Shown here piece after piece: positions 55,391-63,982 of a stretch of DNA of 64,000 nt. The stretch lies in NCBI RefSeq assembly GCF_011045115.1, contig NZ_JAAKZG010000013.1:100429-164428 (forward strand). The letters are read 5' to 3'. This DNA comes from Mesorhizobium zhangyense. GTDB taxonomy: Bacteria > Pseudomonadota > Alphaproteobacteria > Rhizobiales > Rhizobiaceae. The position numbers were made by a program, and so were the translations under genes. The notes below the pieces were generated by a model that was not told where the DNA came from, searched no databases, and saw only the letters and a list, made by a program, of their open reading frames with translations. Positions within the stretch are counted from its first letter, which is position 1. Every line of letters begins with the position of its first letter.

Positions 55391-56182
55391 CTACAGATAT
55401 TCGGCCATGCTGGGCTTCAGCCGCCGATAAATCCAGGTTGATATGGCTCCGATGACGCATATCGCCGAGACGTAGTAGGGGATGCTGTCCATCGTGCCTG
55501 CCGTCACGGTCGATGTATCGATGGTCCAGCGGCAAAATTCGAGCAGGAAGAAAACGGGATTTCCGACCGAGATCGTATGGAATATCCCGGTGACGTGCTC
55601 CGGCTTCCAGAATATCGGCAATATCCACATGCCGAACCTTGAGATCATCCCCACGACGTTCCCGACGTCCCTTACGAAGACGTTGATCGATCCTGCCGCA
55701 AGCGCAAATAACGCAGCCACGGACAGTAGCGTCACGAAGGCAAAAGGAAATAGAAATAGCGAGTAGCCAGGGCGCCATCCCATGAACAGCGCGAGGATGA
55801 AATATATCGAAAACAGAATTATGCTGACAGTGGCTTCTGCGAGGACGACGCCAAGAAATATGCTTATCGGGCTCGCGGTCGACTGATTCAGTATCGTTTT
55901 GTATTTTATGAAAACGTTGCATCCGGAAATAAGGATGCGAATAAAACACTGCCAGGCTATGTAGCCGGTTCCCATATATATGAAATAGGATGGTCCGTTC
56001 ACATTGAAGAGTGTTCTTTTGAACACGAACCATATCAGGAACAGGATGGCGATCGGCTCGAAGATCAGCCACAGAAACGACAGTGCGCGATTTGCCGTCA
56101 TCGCGCGCAGCTCGCGCCGCCAGATTTCCCGTGTCAGGGATCCTTGGCCCGGCCTTGTCAGTTTGGACGCCACAAAAGCCAT
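55391..56182 (-). CDS. wzm: ABC-2 polysaccharide exporter permease (Wzm/KpsM type)
   Basis: 263 residues with about six membrane helices and an N-terminal cytoplasmic segment (TREIWRRELRAMTANRALSFLWLIFEPIAILFLIW). The family signature near the C-terminus reads GNPVFFLLEFCRWTI. It forms the export channel for a lipid-linked or terminated glycan with Wzt. It starts 3 bases after the wzt stop. The A/T content is higher than in flanking metabolic genes. Confidence 0.88.
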   Translation of the reverse strand: MAFVASKLTRPGQGSLTREIWRRELRAMTANRALSFLWLIFEPIAILFLIWFVFKRTLFNVNGPSYFIYMGTGYIAWQCFIRILISGCNVFIKYKTILNQSTASPISIFLGVVLAEATVSIILFSIYFILALFMGWRPGYSLFLFPFAFVTLLSVAALFALAAGSINVFVRDVGNVVGMISRFGMWILPIFWKPEHVTGIFHTISVGNPVFFLLEFCRWTIDTSTVTAGTMDSIPYYVSAICVIGAISTWIYRRLKPSMAEYL

Positions 56183-56185
56183 CGC

Positions 56186-57499
56186 TCAAGACACCTTCGC
56201 CACCTGGTCATTTTCGACAGACCAGGAAAGGTTGAAATCTATCTGGCCAACGCAGTTCTTCGGCGGGGACAAGACGGTAAACGGGGTGACAAGGTCGATG
56301 ATGTGATGGATGTTTTTTCGGTTGTCGGATCGAATGTCACAGGTCAGGTAGTAGTGCCCGGTGACGATTGGATTCAGGAACGAGCACGCCACGTTGACTG
56401 TCCCCGGGGCCTTCCGATTCTTGAGCTTGTAGATCTGGCCGCCAAGGACGTCGCCATTGCGGGTTCTTATGGACAGGCCGATGCTTAGATCGTTGATCAC
56501 CCGCTCGGTGGCCGCCGTGATCTTGATCGTATAGTGCTGCCCGGACGATAGTTGCCGCGTCGGCCGTCCCTTTTCGTCGACGATTTCCACTGCTTCTATA
56601 CTGGCGCCGCCATTGTTGACGATCATGGCCGGAGGAGGCTCGCTCCTTGCCGCTTCCTTCTCGGATATGCCTTTTTTCTCGGTCTTGCCCGATGGTGCGG
56701 CCGCCTTGGGTGTGGATTTGTCCGTTGAGATAAGGTCGAGCAAATGCTGTTTGCGGGCAGCGGACGACATCATCATGGTCGCCGAATATTGCGTGATGAC
56801 CTCGGATGGGGGGCCGTTCATGACGACCTTTCCTTCATCGAGCCAGACGACGCGATCGCATAAACTCGTCATCGTGGCGACGCTGTGGGACACAATAAGC
56901 GCTGCAGCCCCGCTTCCGATGAGTTCCCGCATCCGTGCGGCACTTTTCGCGGAGAACGCGGCATCGCCGACCGACAGGATTTCATCGACGATCAGTATGT
57001 CTGGATTGATGCTGGTGACGATGGCGAACGACAAGCGCGCTTTCATGCCGCTCGAGTAGAATTTGACCGGCCGATTTATATGCTGCCCGATGTCTGCAAA
57101 CTCGATGATCTTCTCTTCCAGACTCTTCATGGTCTTCCGGTCGATTCCGAGAACAGCACCGTAGTAATATATGTTTTCGATGCCACTATATTCGGGATTG
57201 ATTGCCGATCCCAATTCCAGCATCGCCGAAACCCGGCCTTGTATCTTCACCGTTCCCGAAGTTGGCGGAACGACCCCCGATATCATCTTGAGCAGTGTCG
57301 ATTTGCCGGCGCCATTGTGGCCGATTATCCCGACGACCTCGCCACGCGAAAGCTTTAGCGAAACATCGTCGACAGCAACAAACGACCGATCCAGTATCGC
57401 CCGGCTGGGAAACAGCGCGTTTCGGAGGGCTCGACCAGGCGATTGCTTCGCTGAAAATTTCTTCGTGAGATTTTCAATTTGAAGAACTACGTCTTGCAA
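56186..57499 (-). CDS. wzt: ABC exporter ATPase with C-terminal carbohydrate-binding-like domain (Wzt type)
   Basis: 437 residues from TTG 57499, which has GAGGAAA upstream. The ATPase has Walker A GHNGAGKST (60-68), a signature region YSSGMKARLSFAIVTSINPD and Walker B ILIVDEILSVGD. After a polar Lys/Glu/Pro linker (about 245-290) comes a beta-rich domain of about 140 residues (IEAVEIVDEKGRPTRQLSSGQHYTIKI ... GHYYLTCDI), as in Wzt of O8/O9a where it reads the terminal modification of the chain. Its presence predicts that the glycan made by the facing genes is capped before export. Confidence 0.9.
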   Translation of the reverse strand: MQDVVLQIENLTKKFSAKQSPGRALRNALFPSRAILDRSFVAVDDVSLKLSRGEVVGIIGHNGAGKSTLLKMISGVVPPTSGTVKIQGRVSAMLELGSAINPEYSGIENIYYYGAVLGIDRKTMKSLEEKIIEFADIGQHINRPVKFYSSGMKARLSFAIVTSINPDILIVDEILSVGDAAFSAKSAARMRELIGSGAAALIVSHSVATMTSLCDRVVWLDEGKVVMNGPPSEVITQYSATMMMSSAARKQHLLDLISTDKSTPKAAAPSGKTEKKGISEKEAARSEPPPAMIVNNGGASIEAVEIVDEKGRPTRQLSSGQHYTIKITAATERVINDLSIGLSIRTRNGDVLGGQIYKLKNRKAPGTVNVACSFLNPIVTGHYYLTCDIRSDNRKNIHHIIDLVTPFTVLSPPKNCVGQIDFNLSWSVENDQVAKVS

Positions 57500-57665
57500 G
57501 GTCGATTTTCCTCATATCGCCGCCCAAACGGCGAGAGCCTGACGCCGTCGATCATGCGTCAGCACGCACTAGCATTGTTTCTGCCGAAACGGCAATTGCG
57601 TGGTGGTCGGCTTCGATTTGTCGCTTCCTCGCCTTCGGCGGAAGTCGATTTTGGGAATGAGCGAG

Positions 57666-57741
57666 TGGTGCCGCTTAGGTGACTCGAACACCTGACCCCA
57701 TCATTACGAATGATGTGCTCTACCAACTGAGCTAAAGCGGC
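57666..57741 (-). tRNA. tRNA-Thr (anticodon CGT)
   Basis: All arms fold: acceptor GCCGCTT/AAGCGGC, D arm GCTC/GAGC, anticodon stem CATCA/TGATG with loop TTCGTAA (anticodon CGT), T arm AGGTG/CACCT with TTCGAGT, and an encoded CCA (57666-57668). 76 bases including CCA. It reads ACG. Its 3' end points to the glycan locus, but no repeated copy of the 3' end was found at the locus' other side. Confidence 0.97.
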
Positions 57742-57777
57742 AACTCTTTTCACGCTGACGCGCGAAACAGTGGGCGC

Positions 57778-57806
57778 GTGATATCTGCATTGCGCGGCAA
57801 ATTCAA
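57778..57806 (-). promoter_or_regulatory. promoter of tRNA-Thr
   Basis: On the minus strand TTGAAT (57801-57806), a 17-base spacer and TATCAC (57778-57783) lie about 37 bases before the tRNA 5' end. Good fit to a housekeeping promoter for a stable RNA. Confidence 0.55.
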
Positions 57807-57933
57807 GCCGCTATCGCGTAATTTGCAAATACCGTTGCACAGCGTGGTGCGCCGATGAAACCGGCGCCTGACACGCCTCGCCTCGTCGGCGAACACGGTC
57901 TGTGAACTTCATATACGCCGGGCCAGCGAGCGC

Positions 57934-58887
57934 CTACGCTGCCAGGCGCAGTTTAGCCGCCGCATATTCGTTGGCCAGGCGGTCGACAAGGGCGGATGCC
58001 GGGCCTACTTCACCCACCGCGCCGATACCCTGGCCGCAGCCCCAGATGTCCTTCCAGGCCTTGGACCTGTCGCCGCCGAAATTCATCGTCGAAGGGTCGG
58101 AGACGGCGAGATTGTCCGGGTCCATGCCGGCGGCGCGCACGGAACCCTTGAGGTAATTGCCATGGATGCCGGTGAAGAGATTCGAATAGATAATGTCGGC
58201 AGCCTTCGATTCGACGATCATCTGCTTGTAAGGATCCGCGGCGCGGGCTTCCGTCGTGGCGATGAAGGGCGAGCCGATATAAGCGAGGTCGGCGCCCATC
58301 GCCTGAGCTGCAAGCACCGCTCCGCCATTGGCGATAGCGCCGGCCAGCAGAAGCGGGCCGTCGAACCATTGCCGGATTTCCTGTATCAGGGCGAAAGGCG
58401 ACAGCGTGCCGGCATGGCCACCGGCCCCCGCCGCCACCGCGATCAGTCCGTCTGCACCCTTTTCGATTGCCTTGCGGGCATGACGGTCATGGATGATATC
58501 GTGAAGGACGATGCCGCCATAGGAGTGGACCGTCTGGTTGACTTCTTCCACCGCGCCGAGCGAGGAGATGACGATCGGCACCTTGTATTTGACGCAAAGC
58601 TCAAGATCGTGCTGCAAGCGGGTGTTGGACTTGTGGACGATCTGGTTGACCGCGAAGGGAGCAGACGGCCGATCGGGATTGGCGGCATCATAGCTGGCGA
58701 GATCTTCGGTGATTTCGGCCAGCCAGTCATCGAGTTGTGATTCGGGCCGCGCGTTCAGCGCCGGAAACGAGCCGACGACGCCGGCCTTGCACTGCGCCAG
58801 CACCAGCGGCGGGTGAGAAATGATGAAAAGCGGCGACCCGACGACCGGGATACGCAGGTTTTTCTTCAAAATGTCAGGTAGCGCCAC
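57934..58887 (-). CDS. nitronate monooxygenase family flavoprotein
   Basis: 317 residues from GTG 58887 (GAGG upstream). FMN-binding TIM barrel: VVGSPLFIISHPPLV at the start, GADGLIAVAAGAGGHAGTLSPFALI (phosphate-binding glycines at 154-160) and LAGAIANGGAVLAAQAMGADLAYIGSPF. Family members oxidise alkyl nitronates, or reduce enoyl-CoA-like substrates in related branches. A palindrome lies 27 bases upstream. Single gene; physiological substrate unknown. Confidence 0.85.
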   Translation of the reverse strand: MALPDILKKNLRIPVVGSPLFIISHPPLVLAQCKAGVVGSFPALNARPESQLDDWLAEITEDLASYDAANPDRPSAPFAVNQIVHKSNTRLQHDLELCVKYKVPIVISSLGAVEEVNQTVHSYGGIVLHDIIHDRHARKAIEKGADGLIAVAAGAGGHAGTLSPFALIQEIRQWFDGPLLLAGAIANGGAVLAAQAMGADLAYIGSPFIATTEARAADPYKQMIVESKAADIIYSNLFTGIHGNYLKGSVRAAGMDPDNLAVSDPSTMNFGGDRSKAWKDIWGCGQGIGAVGEVGPASALVDRLANEYAAAKLRLAA

Positions 58888-58913
58888 TGTTCGTGCCTCT
58901 CGCTAAAATATTG

Positions 58914-58929
58914 ACGTTTTCGTAAACGT
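58914..58929. promoter_or_regulatory. candidate operator ACGTTT-TCGT-AAACGT upstream of the nitronate monooxygenase gene
   Basis: A perfect 6+6 palindrome with a 4-base centre, 27-42 bases before the GTG start. The wording (TTGACGTTT...AAACGTAA) resembles operators of fatty-acid and branched-chain amino-acid degradation regulators such as LiuR; no such regulator is in the window, so the match is tentative. Confidence 0.45.
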
Positions 58930-59115
58930 AATCTGTTTTAGCAGATCGATTCCAGCGGGCAATCAGCAATTCTGACAGAATTGATACAAACTTTGCGGGG
59001 AAAATCGTCGTTGCGGCCGAATTGAGGAGGCTAATTGCCCCCGCTGGCCGTTGCTTGATTACGCGGCTACGTCTAACCATCTGGTAGCACTTACTTTCAT
59101 CGTGGGGAAAACGGT

Positions 59116-60189
59116 TTGGATGCGATCGAAAAGGCGATCCGAAACGCCTTCGAAAAAGGAGATGCCGATGATCGGGCCTTCCGCGAGAGGGTCTATCGTT
59201 CGGCATTTGCCGCCCTTGACCGCGCGCTCAAGGCAAACCCCAGCCTGACGGTGGAGGCGGCGATCAACCGCCGCAAGGCCATGCAGGCCAAGATCACCGA
59301 GATCGAATCGGAATTCCAGCCTGCCGTGCCGGCGATCGAGCCGGGGCTCGACGATGTCCGCCCCGAGCGCGGCGGCGCTTCGACGGCTTCGACGCCGGAA
59401 ATTGCTGTCGACGGTCCGGCAGGTGCTGCGGTGCCGCGCGTCGACATGCCTGGCCGGGGAGAGGCGACAAGCGCCGGGCCGCTTGCCGGCGACAGGGCAA
59501 CGCCCGTCGAGCCCGACCGCAACGAGGCGCGGGCGCGCAGGTTCCATATACCGTTCACCCGGATTTTCGTCACCGCAACCTTGCTTGCCGCGATCGGCAT
59601 CGGCGGTTGGTGGGCCTACCAGACCGGTCTGCTGAAATCGCCGGCCGAGCGCGACACTTCGGTTCCCAACCCACCGGCGGCGACCCAGAGCGAGGATTTC
59701 ATTCCGGAAAACGAAGGCGCTCCGATAAGGCCGGGACAGGCTGACGCGAACCGCAACTGGATCAGTGTCTTCTCACCCGAGGACGCCACGAAAGTGACGA
59801 CGCCGGGAGATTCGAAGGCGGAAGTCATGCAGGATGCGTCGGGCAGCTTCCTGCGTATACGTTCCGGCCAGTCGGGCGCGACCGTGCTGTTCGATATCGG
59901 CCAGGGCGTGCTCGAGCAGGTCGGTGGCAAGTCGGCCACCTTCGACATCGTTGCCCGCGGCGAGGATGGCAAGGAAACCCAGATGTCGGTGGACTGCAAC
60001 TTCGGCGAACTCGGCGATTGCGGACGCAAGCGCTACGCGCTCGGCCAGGAGGAGGGCGATTATCTTTTCGAGATCGATTTCGCGAAGAAGAAACCCGGCG
60101 CAGGCGGCACCATCGCCATCAATTCCGATGTTGCCGGCACGGGCAAGGCGGTGGACATCTACGCAATCAAGGTTTCGATTTCGCAGTAA
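59116..60189 (+). CDS. single-pass membrane protein of unknown function
   Basis: 357 residues from TTG 59116 (GGGGAAA upstream; the ATG at 59120 is out of frame). Residues 1-70 are a charged helical region (MDAIEKAIRNAFEKGDADDRAFRERVYRSAF...), 75-145 a Pro/Gly/Glu-rich linker, 147-168 one membrane helix (FTRIFVTATLLAAIGIGGWWAY), and 215-357 a probable beta-sandwich periplasmic domain (SVFSPEDATKVTTPGDS ... VDIYAIKVSIS) with two Cys (VDCNFGELGDCG). By the charge distribution the N-terminus is cytoplasmic. No family recognised; the C-terminal part looks like a jelly-roll carbohydrate-binding type. Single gene. Confidence 0.78.
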   Translation: MDAIEKAIRNAFEKGDADDRAFRERVYRSAFAALDRALKANPSLTVEAAINRRKAMQAKITEIESEFQPAVPAIEPGLDDVRPERGGASTASTPEIAVDGPAGAAVPRVDMPGRGEATSAGPLAGDRATPVEPDRNEARARRFHIPFTRIFVTATLLAAIGIGGWWAYQTGLLKSPAERDTSVPNPPAATQSEDFIPENEGAPIRPGQADANRNWISVFSPEDATKVTTPGDSKAEVMQDASGSFLRIRSGQSGATVLFDIGQGVLEQVGGKSATFDIVARGEDGKETQMSVDCNFGELGDCGRKRYALGQEEGDYLFEIDFAKKKPGAGGTIAINSDVAGTGKAVDIYAIKVSISQ

Positions 60190-60208
60190 CTTCCGCCCCT
60201 ACCTGGGG

Positions 60209-60345
60209 TTTGTTGAGATTCAGGTCAGGTCGTGCCGAAAATGATGGGTTTCGAGAACCGGAGCGGAGCGTACATTTGGGTACGTGAGCACCGGAAGCGC
60301 AGAAAACTGTCATTTGCAGGCCGACATCACCTGAATACCAACAAA
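60209..60345. repeat. 137-base rhizobial-type palindromic repeat after the membrane-protein gene
   Basis: TTTGTTGAGATTCAGGT (60209-60225) is matched by ACCTGAATACCAACAAA (60329-60345), with two mismatches, around an inner AACCGGAGCGGAGCGTACAT...GTACGTGAGCACCGGAAGCG segment. The wording is that of a repeat scattered between genes in Mesorhizobium; membership is from memory. It ends three bases before the ligase stop codon. Confidence 0.65.
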
Positions 60346-60347
60346 TC

Positions 60348-61949
60348 CTAATCCAGCAGCGCCTGCAGCGTCTCTATGCGGTCGGCCTCCGCCGTCGGCT
60401 TGTCCCAGCGCAGCCGTGAAATGCGCGGGAAGCGCATGGCGACGCCGGATTTGTGCCGTGTCGAGCGGTTCAGCCCCTCGAAGGCGACCTCCAGCACCAG
60501 CCCCTGTTTGCGGTCGGCGCGCACGGAACGCACCGGCCCGAAACGTTCGATGGTGTTGTCGCGGACATATTTGTCAATCTGGCGCAGTTCCTCGTCGGTG
60601 AAGCCGAAATAGGCCTTGCCGACCGGCACCAGTTCCTCGCCGCCTTCCGGCCCGGACCAGACGCCGAACGTGTAGTCGGAATAGAAGCTGGAACGCTTGC
60701 CGTGGCCGCGTTGCGCATACATCAGAACGGCATCGACGGTGAAAGGGTCGCGCTTCCATTTGAACCACGGGCCTTTCGGGCGCCCGGCAAGATAGGGCGA
60801 ATCCCGGCGCTTCAGCATGACGCCCTCGATCACCGGATGCGGTGGGTTGCGGCGCATGTCTTCAAGCGCTGCCCAATCCGCAAACGGCGCCAGTGGCGAG
60901 AGGTCGAAGCGCGTGGGATCGAGCTTGGCCACGAAGGCTTCGAGCCGGACGCGACGCTCGATGAAGGGCAGGGCGCGCAAATCCTCCGTGCCGTCCTGCA
61001 GCAGGTCGTAGCAGCGCACGAAAACCGGATGGCTCTGCTGCATCTTGGGCGTCACGGTCTTGCGGTTCAACCGTTGCTGTAGATCGGAGAACGTGCCGGT
61101 TTCATGAACCGGATCGCCAACCAGCAGCTCGCCGTCCAGCGCGCCGTCGAAGACCATGGCCTCGACGAGATCGGGAAAGGCCGGCGAAATATCATCGCCG
61201 GTGCGCGAATAGAGTCGCCTGACGCCGCCCTCGCAAACAGCCTGCACGCGGATGCCGTCCCATTTCCATTCGGCCGCGTAGTCGGCGGGATCGAGCTTTT
61301 CGAGGTCGCCGTCACCGACCGGATTGGACAGCATGACCGGCCGGAACAGCGCCTTGGCGGTCTTTTCCGGACGCTCTGTCTTGCCTTCCAGCCATGCGAA
61401 CAGTTCCGTGTAAGGCGGCGTCAGCCCGTGCCACAGCTCCTCGATTTCCGTCACGTCTACGGCGCCGAGATTGGCCAGCGCCTGCTTTGCAAGTCGCGCC
61501 GAAACGCCGATGCGCAGGCCGCCGGTCACCAGCTTGATGATGGCGTATCGCGCCGAGATGTCGGCCCGGTCGAGCAGGCGCACCAGCACTTTCGGCCCGT
61601 CCGATCGGCTCGCCGATTGCAGCGCGCCGACCACATCGGCAAGCGTCGGCTGGCTGTTGGCGGTGAGATGCGCGTCCGGCTCCGGCCACACCAGCGAGAC
61701 GGTTTCGGCGAGGTCGCCGACATAGTCGTAGGAGTAGCCGAACAGCACCGGGTCCATCCGCTCGGTGATCAGCATGCGCAGCATGGCCGGCTTCACCGCC
61801 GCGATCGACAGGTCGCCGGTAAGCGCTGCTAGCGCCAGTCCGCGATCGGGGTCTTCGACGGTGCGGAAATAGTCGGTCATCATCGTCAGCTTGCCATTGC
61901 GCGACGGCGTCAGCACCAGCCGGTCGAGGAGTTCGGCGAAGCGGTTCAT
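60348..61949 (-). CDS. ATP-dependent DNA ligase (DNA-damage-response type)
   Basis: 533 residues. An N-terminal DNA-binding domain (1-200) is followed by the nucleotidyltransferase core with active-site Lys229 (EWKWDGIR, KxDG motif I), DGELLVGD, EGVMLKRRDSPYLAGRPKGPWFKWKRD and a C-terminal OB fold ending VAMRFPRISRLRWDKP. It seals nicks using ATP. It lies 3 bases after the exonuclease gene, the well-known LIG-EXO pair of proteobacterial repair clusters. The usual partner genes (Lhr-type helicase and PdeM/MPE nuclease) are not downstream. Confidence 0.93.
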   Translation of the reverse strand: MNRFAELLDRLVLTPSRNGKLTMMTDYFRTVEDPDRGLALAALTGDLSIAAVKPAMLRMLITERMDPVLFGYSYDYVGDLAETVSLVWPEPDAHLTANSQPTLADVVGALQSASRSDGPKVLVRLLDRADISARYAIIKLVTGGLRIGVSARLAKQALANLGAVDVTEIEELWHGLTPPYTELFAWLEGKTERPEKTAKALFRPVMLSNPVGDGDLEKLDPADYAAEWKWDGIRVQAVCEGGVRRLYSRTGDDISPAFPDLVEAMVFDGALDGELLVGDPVHETGTFSDLQQRLNRKTVTPKMQQSHPVFVRCYDLLQDGTEDLRALPFIERRVRLEAFVAKLDPTRFDLSPLAPFADWAALEDMRRNPPHPVIEGVMLKRRDSPYLAGRPKGPWFKWKRDPFTVDAVLMYAQRGHGKRSSFYSDYTFGVWSGPEGGEELVPVGKAYFGFTDEELRQIDKYVRDNTIERFGPVRSVRADRKQGLVLEVAFEGLNRSTRHKSGVAMRFPRISRLRWDKPTAEADRIETLQALLD

Positions 61950-61952
61950 CGC

Positions 61953-62963
61953 TTAATCCCCCTCATCCTCATAACCCACCAGATGCAGCGGGCTCGCCGC
62001 AATGCCGTTGAGTTCGCACCAGCGCACCAGCGCCTCCTCGCGGCCATGCGTCACCCACACCTCGCCGGCGCCGGTCTCGGTGATCGTCTCGGTGAGTTCG
62101 TCCCAGTCCGAATGATCCGAGATGATCAGCGGCAGTTCGACGCCGCGCTGCTTGGCGCGCTGACGGATGCGCATCCAGCCCGACGCGAAGCTCGAAACCG
62201 GGTCGGGAAAGCGCCGCGCCCAGCGGTCGGCGAAGGCCGAGGGCGGGCCGACGACGATGGCGCCGGCGAAATCGGTTTTCGCACCGCTGTCCACCGTTGC
62301 CGGCTGGAGATCGCCGAGCGCAATGCCCTGGCTTTCATAATAGTCGCACAGCTTTGCCAACGCGCCGTGGATGAAAATCGTCCGTTCATAGCCGGCCTCG
62401 CGCAGCAGCTTTATCACACGCTGCGCCTTGCCGAGCGCATAGGCGCCGATCATATGCGCGCGCTCGGGAAACTGTTCGGCCGACTTCAGCACCCGCGCGA
62501 TTTCACCGCTATCGGGCGGATGCTTGAACACCGGCAGGCCGAAAGTCGCCTCGGTGATGAACACGTTGCAGCGGATCGGCACGAAGGGCGCGCAGGTCGA
62601 ATCCGCCCGGCGCTTGTAGTCGCCGGAAGCGACGATGCGCATGCCGTCCTTTTCGACGCAGATCTGGGCAGAGCCAAGCACATGGCCTGCCGGGTGAAAG
62701 GTCACCGCGACGCCGTTGACATCGATCGTCTCGCCGAGCCTGGCTGCCTGCGTCGTGCCGGCAAAATCCGCGCCGTAGCGCAGGGCCATGATTTCGAGCG
62801 TCTCGCGCGTCGCCAGCACCGAGCGATGGCCCGAGCGAGCGTGATCCGAATGGCCATGGGTGATCAGGGCGCTTGCGACCGGCCGGACCGGGTCGATATA
62901 GAAATCGCCGGGAGGGCAATAGAGCCCTTCCGGGCGGGTGTGGAGCAGGTCGCGTGCGCGCAT
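61953..62963 (-). CDS. ligase-associated MBL-fold DNA exonuclease
   Basis: 336 residues, metallo-beta-lactamase/beta-CASP fold. The metal motif is THGHSDHARSGH near residue 35, followed by FHPAGHVLGSAQI, ASGDYKRRADSTCAPF and late DHSDWDEL and VTHGREE. Homologues (EXO of the ligase cluster) resect DNA 5' to 3'. First gene of the pair. It starts 95 bases from the divergent methyltransferase gene. Confidence 0.92.
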   Translation of the reverse strand: MRARDLLHTRPEGLYCPPGDFYIDPVRPVASALITHGHSDHARSGHRSVLATRETLEIMALRYGADFAGTTQAARLGETIDVNGVAVTFHPAGHVLGSAQICVEKDGMRIVASGDYKRRADSTCAPFVPIRCNVFITEATFGLPVFKHPPDSGEIARVLKSAEQFPERAHMIGAYALGKAQRVIKLLREAGYERTIFIHGALAKLCDYYESQGIALGDLQPATVDSGAKTDFAGAIVVGPPSAFADRWARRFPDPVSSFASGWMRIRQRAKQRGVELPLIISDHSDWDELTETITETGAGEVWVTHGREEALVRWCELNGIAASPLHLVGYEDEGD

Positions 62964-63058
62964 CCGCTCAAGATAGGGTTTTGTAGCGTCCAGAAAAGCC
63001 TGTTGAATTTTGCTCCTGACAAGCGATATAGCGCTCCACCGGCGCTTCCGCCGCAGGA

Positions 63059-63976
63059 ATGCGCCACTTGAAACCCTTGCAAACCTCTTCCGGTGACCTG
63101 CTGGCGGACCGCCGCGCCGATTACGCCGAATTCCTGTTCGGGTCGGGTGATCACGCCGCCGCCGCCGAACTCATGCTCGGCGCGGTCGAGCGTACGCCGG
63201 CATGGGCGATGGGCTGGTTCCGGCTCGGCGAAATGCACGAGGCCGCCGGCAATCTCGCACAAGCGGCGGAAGCCTGGCGCATGGTGCTGAAACTGGAGCC
63301 GCTGGATCGTCCGGGCGCTGCGCTGAAGCTCGAACTGATCGGCGCCACTGAGGCGGCCGACGCGCCGCCCAGCGCCTTCGTCGAGGCCCTGTTCGACCAG
63401 TATGCGCCGAAATTCGACGATGCGCTGGTCAACAAGCTCGAATACCGCGTGCCGGACCTGCTGGCAGAGGCGATCCGCGCTACGCATGCCGGTCGCTTTG
63501 GTCGTGCGATCGATCTCGGCTGCGGCACCGGGCTGATGGGCGAGCGCCTGCGGGCCAACTACGATCATCTCGTCGGCTACGACATCTCGGCGGAAATGCT
63601 GCGCAAGGCGCGCGACAAGGCCGTCTATGACGAACTGGTCAAGGCCGATCTGCAGACGCTCGCCTATGACGGCGAGCCGGCCGATCTCGTCACGGCGGCG
63701 GACGTCTTCATGTATGTCGGCGCGCTCGACGGCGTTTTTAACACCGCGGCGGTGATGCTGAAATCCGAGGGGCTGTTCGCCTTCTCTGTGGAGCTTTTGC
63801 GTGGCGAGGGGGATTTTGTCCTTCAGCCATCGCGGCGTTACGCGCATTCGGACGGCTATGTGCGCGGCATGCTTGCCGCGAACGGCTTTGCGCCGCTTTC
63901 CATCGAGACCGCCGTGATCCGGCAGGACCGCCGCGAGCCGGTGGACGGGCTGATCGCGGTGGCGCGCAAGGCATAG
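63059..63976 (+). CDS. TPR-containing class I methyltransferase
   Basis: 305 residues. Residues 15-90 have two TPR-like helix pairs (ADYAEFLFGSGDHAAAAELMLGAVERTPAWAMGWFRLGEMHEAAGNLAQAAEAWRMVLKLEP). The remainder is a SAM-dependent methyltransferase with AIDLGCGTGLMGERL, VGYDISAEML and LVTAADVFMYVGAL. The segment FDQYAPKFDDALVNKLEYRVPDLL joins the two parts and is typical of this family. Target unknown. Complete; stop 24 bases before the window end. Confidence 0.85.
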   Translation: MRHLKPLQTSSGDLLADRRADYAEFLFGSGDHAAAAELMLGAVERTPAWAMGWFRLGEMHEAAGNLAQAAEAWRMVLKLEPLDRPGAALKLELIGATEAADAPPSAFVEALFDQYAPKFDDALVNKLEYRVPDLLAEAIRATHAGRFGRAIDLGCGTGLMGERLRANYDHLVGYDISAEMLRKARDKAVYDELVKADLQTLAYDGEPADLVTAADVFMYVGALDGVFNTAAVMLKSEGLFAFSVELLRGEGDFVLQPSRRYAHSDGYVRGMLAANGFAPLSIETAVIRQDRREPVDGLIAVARKA

Positions 63977-63982
63977 CGCGGG

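Noticed and set aside
57666..57741. tRNA-Thr as attachment site of a genomic island holding the glycan locus
   Set aside because: The 3' end points the right way, but no second copy of the tRNA 3' end was found around 46-47 kb and there is no integrase in the window.
57559..57753. 64-residue open frame overlapping the tRNA
   Set aside because: It reads through the tRNA-Thr sequence and has no ribosome site; not a gene.
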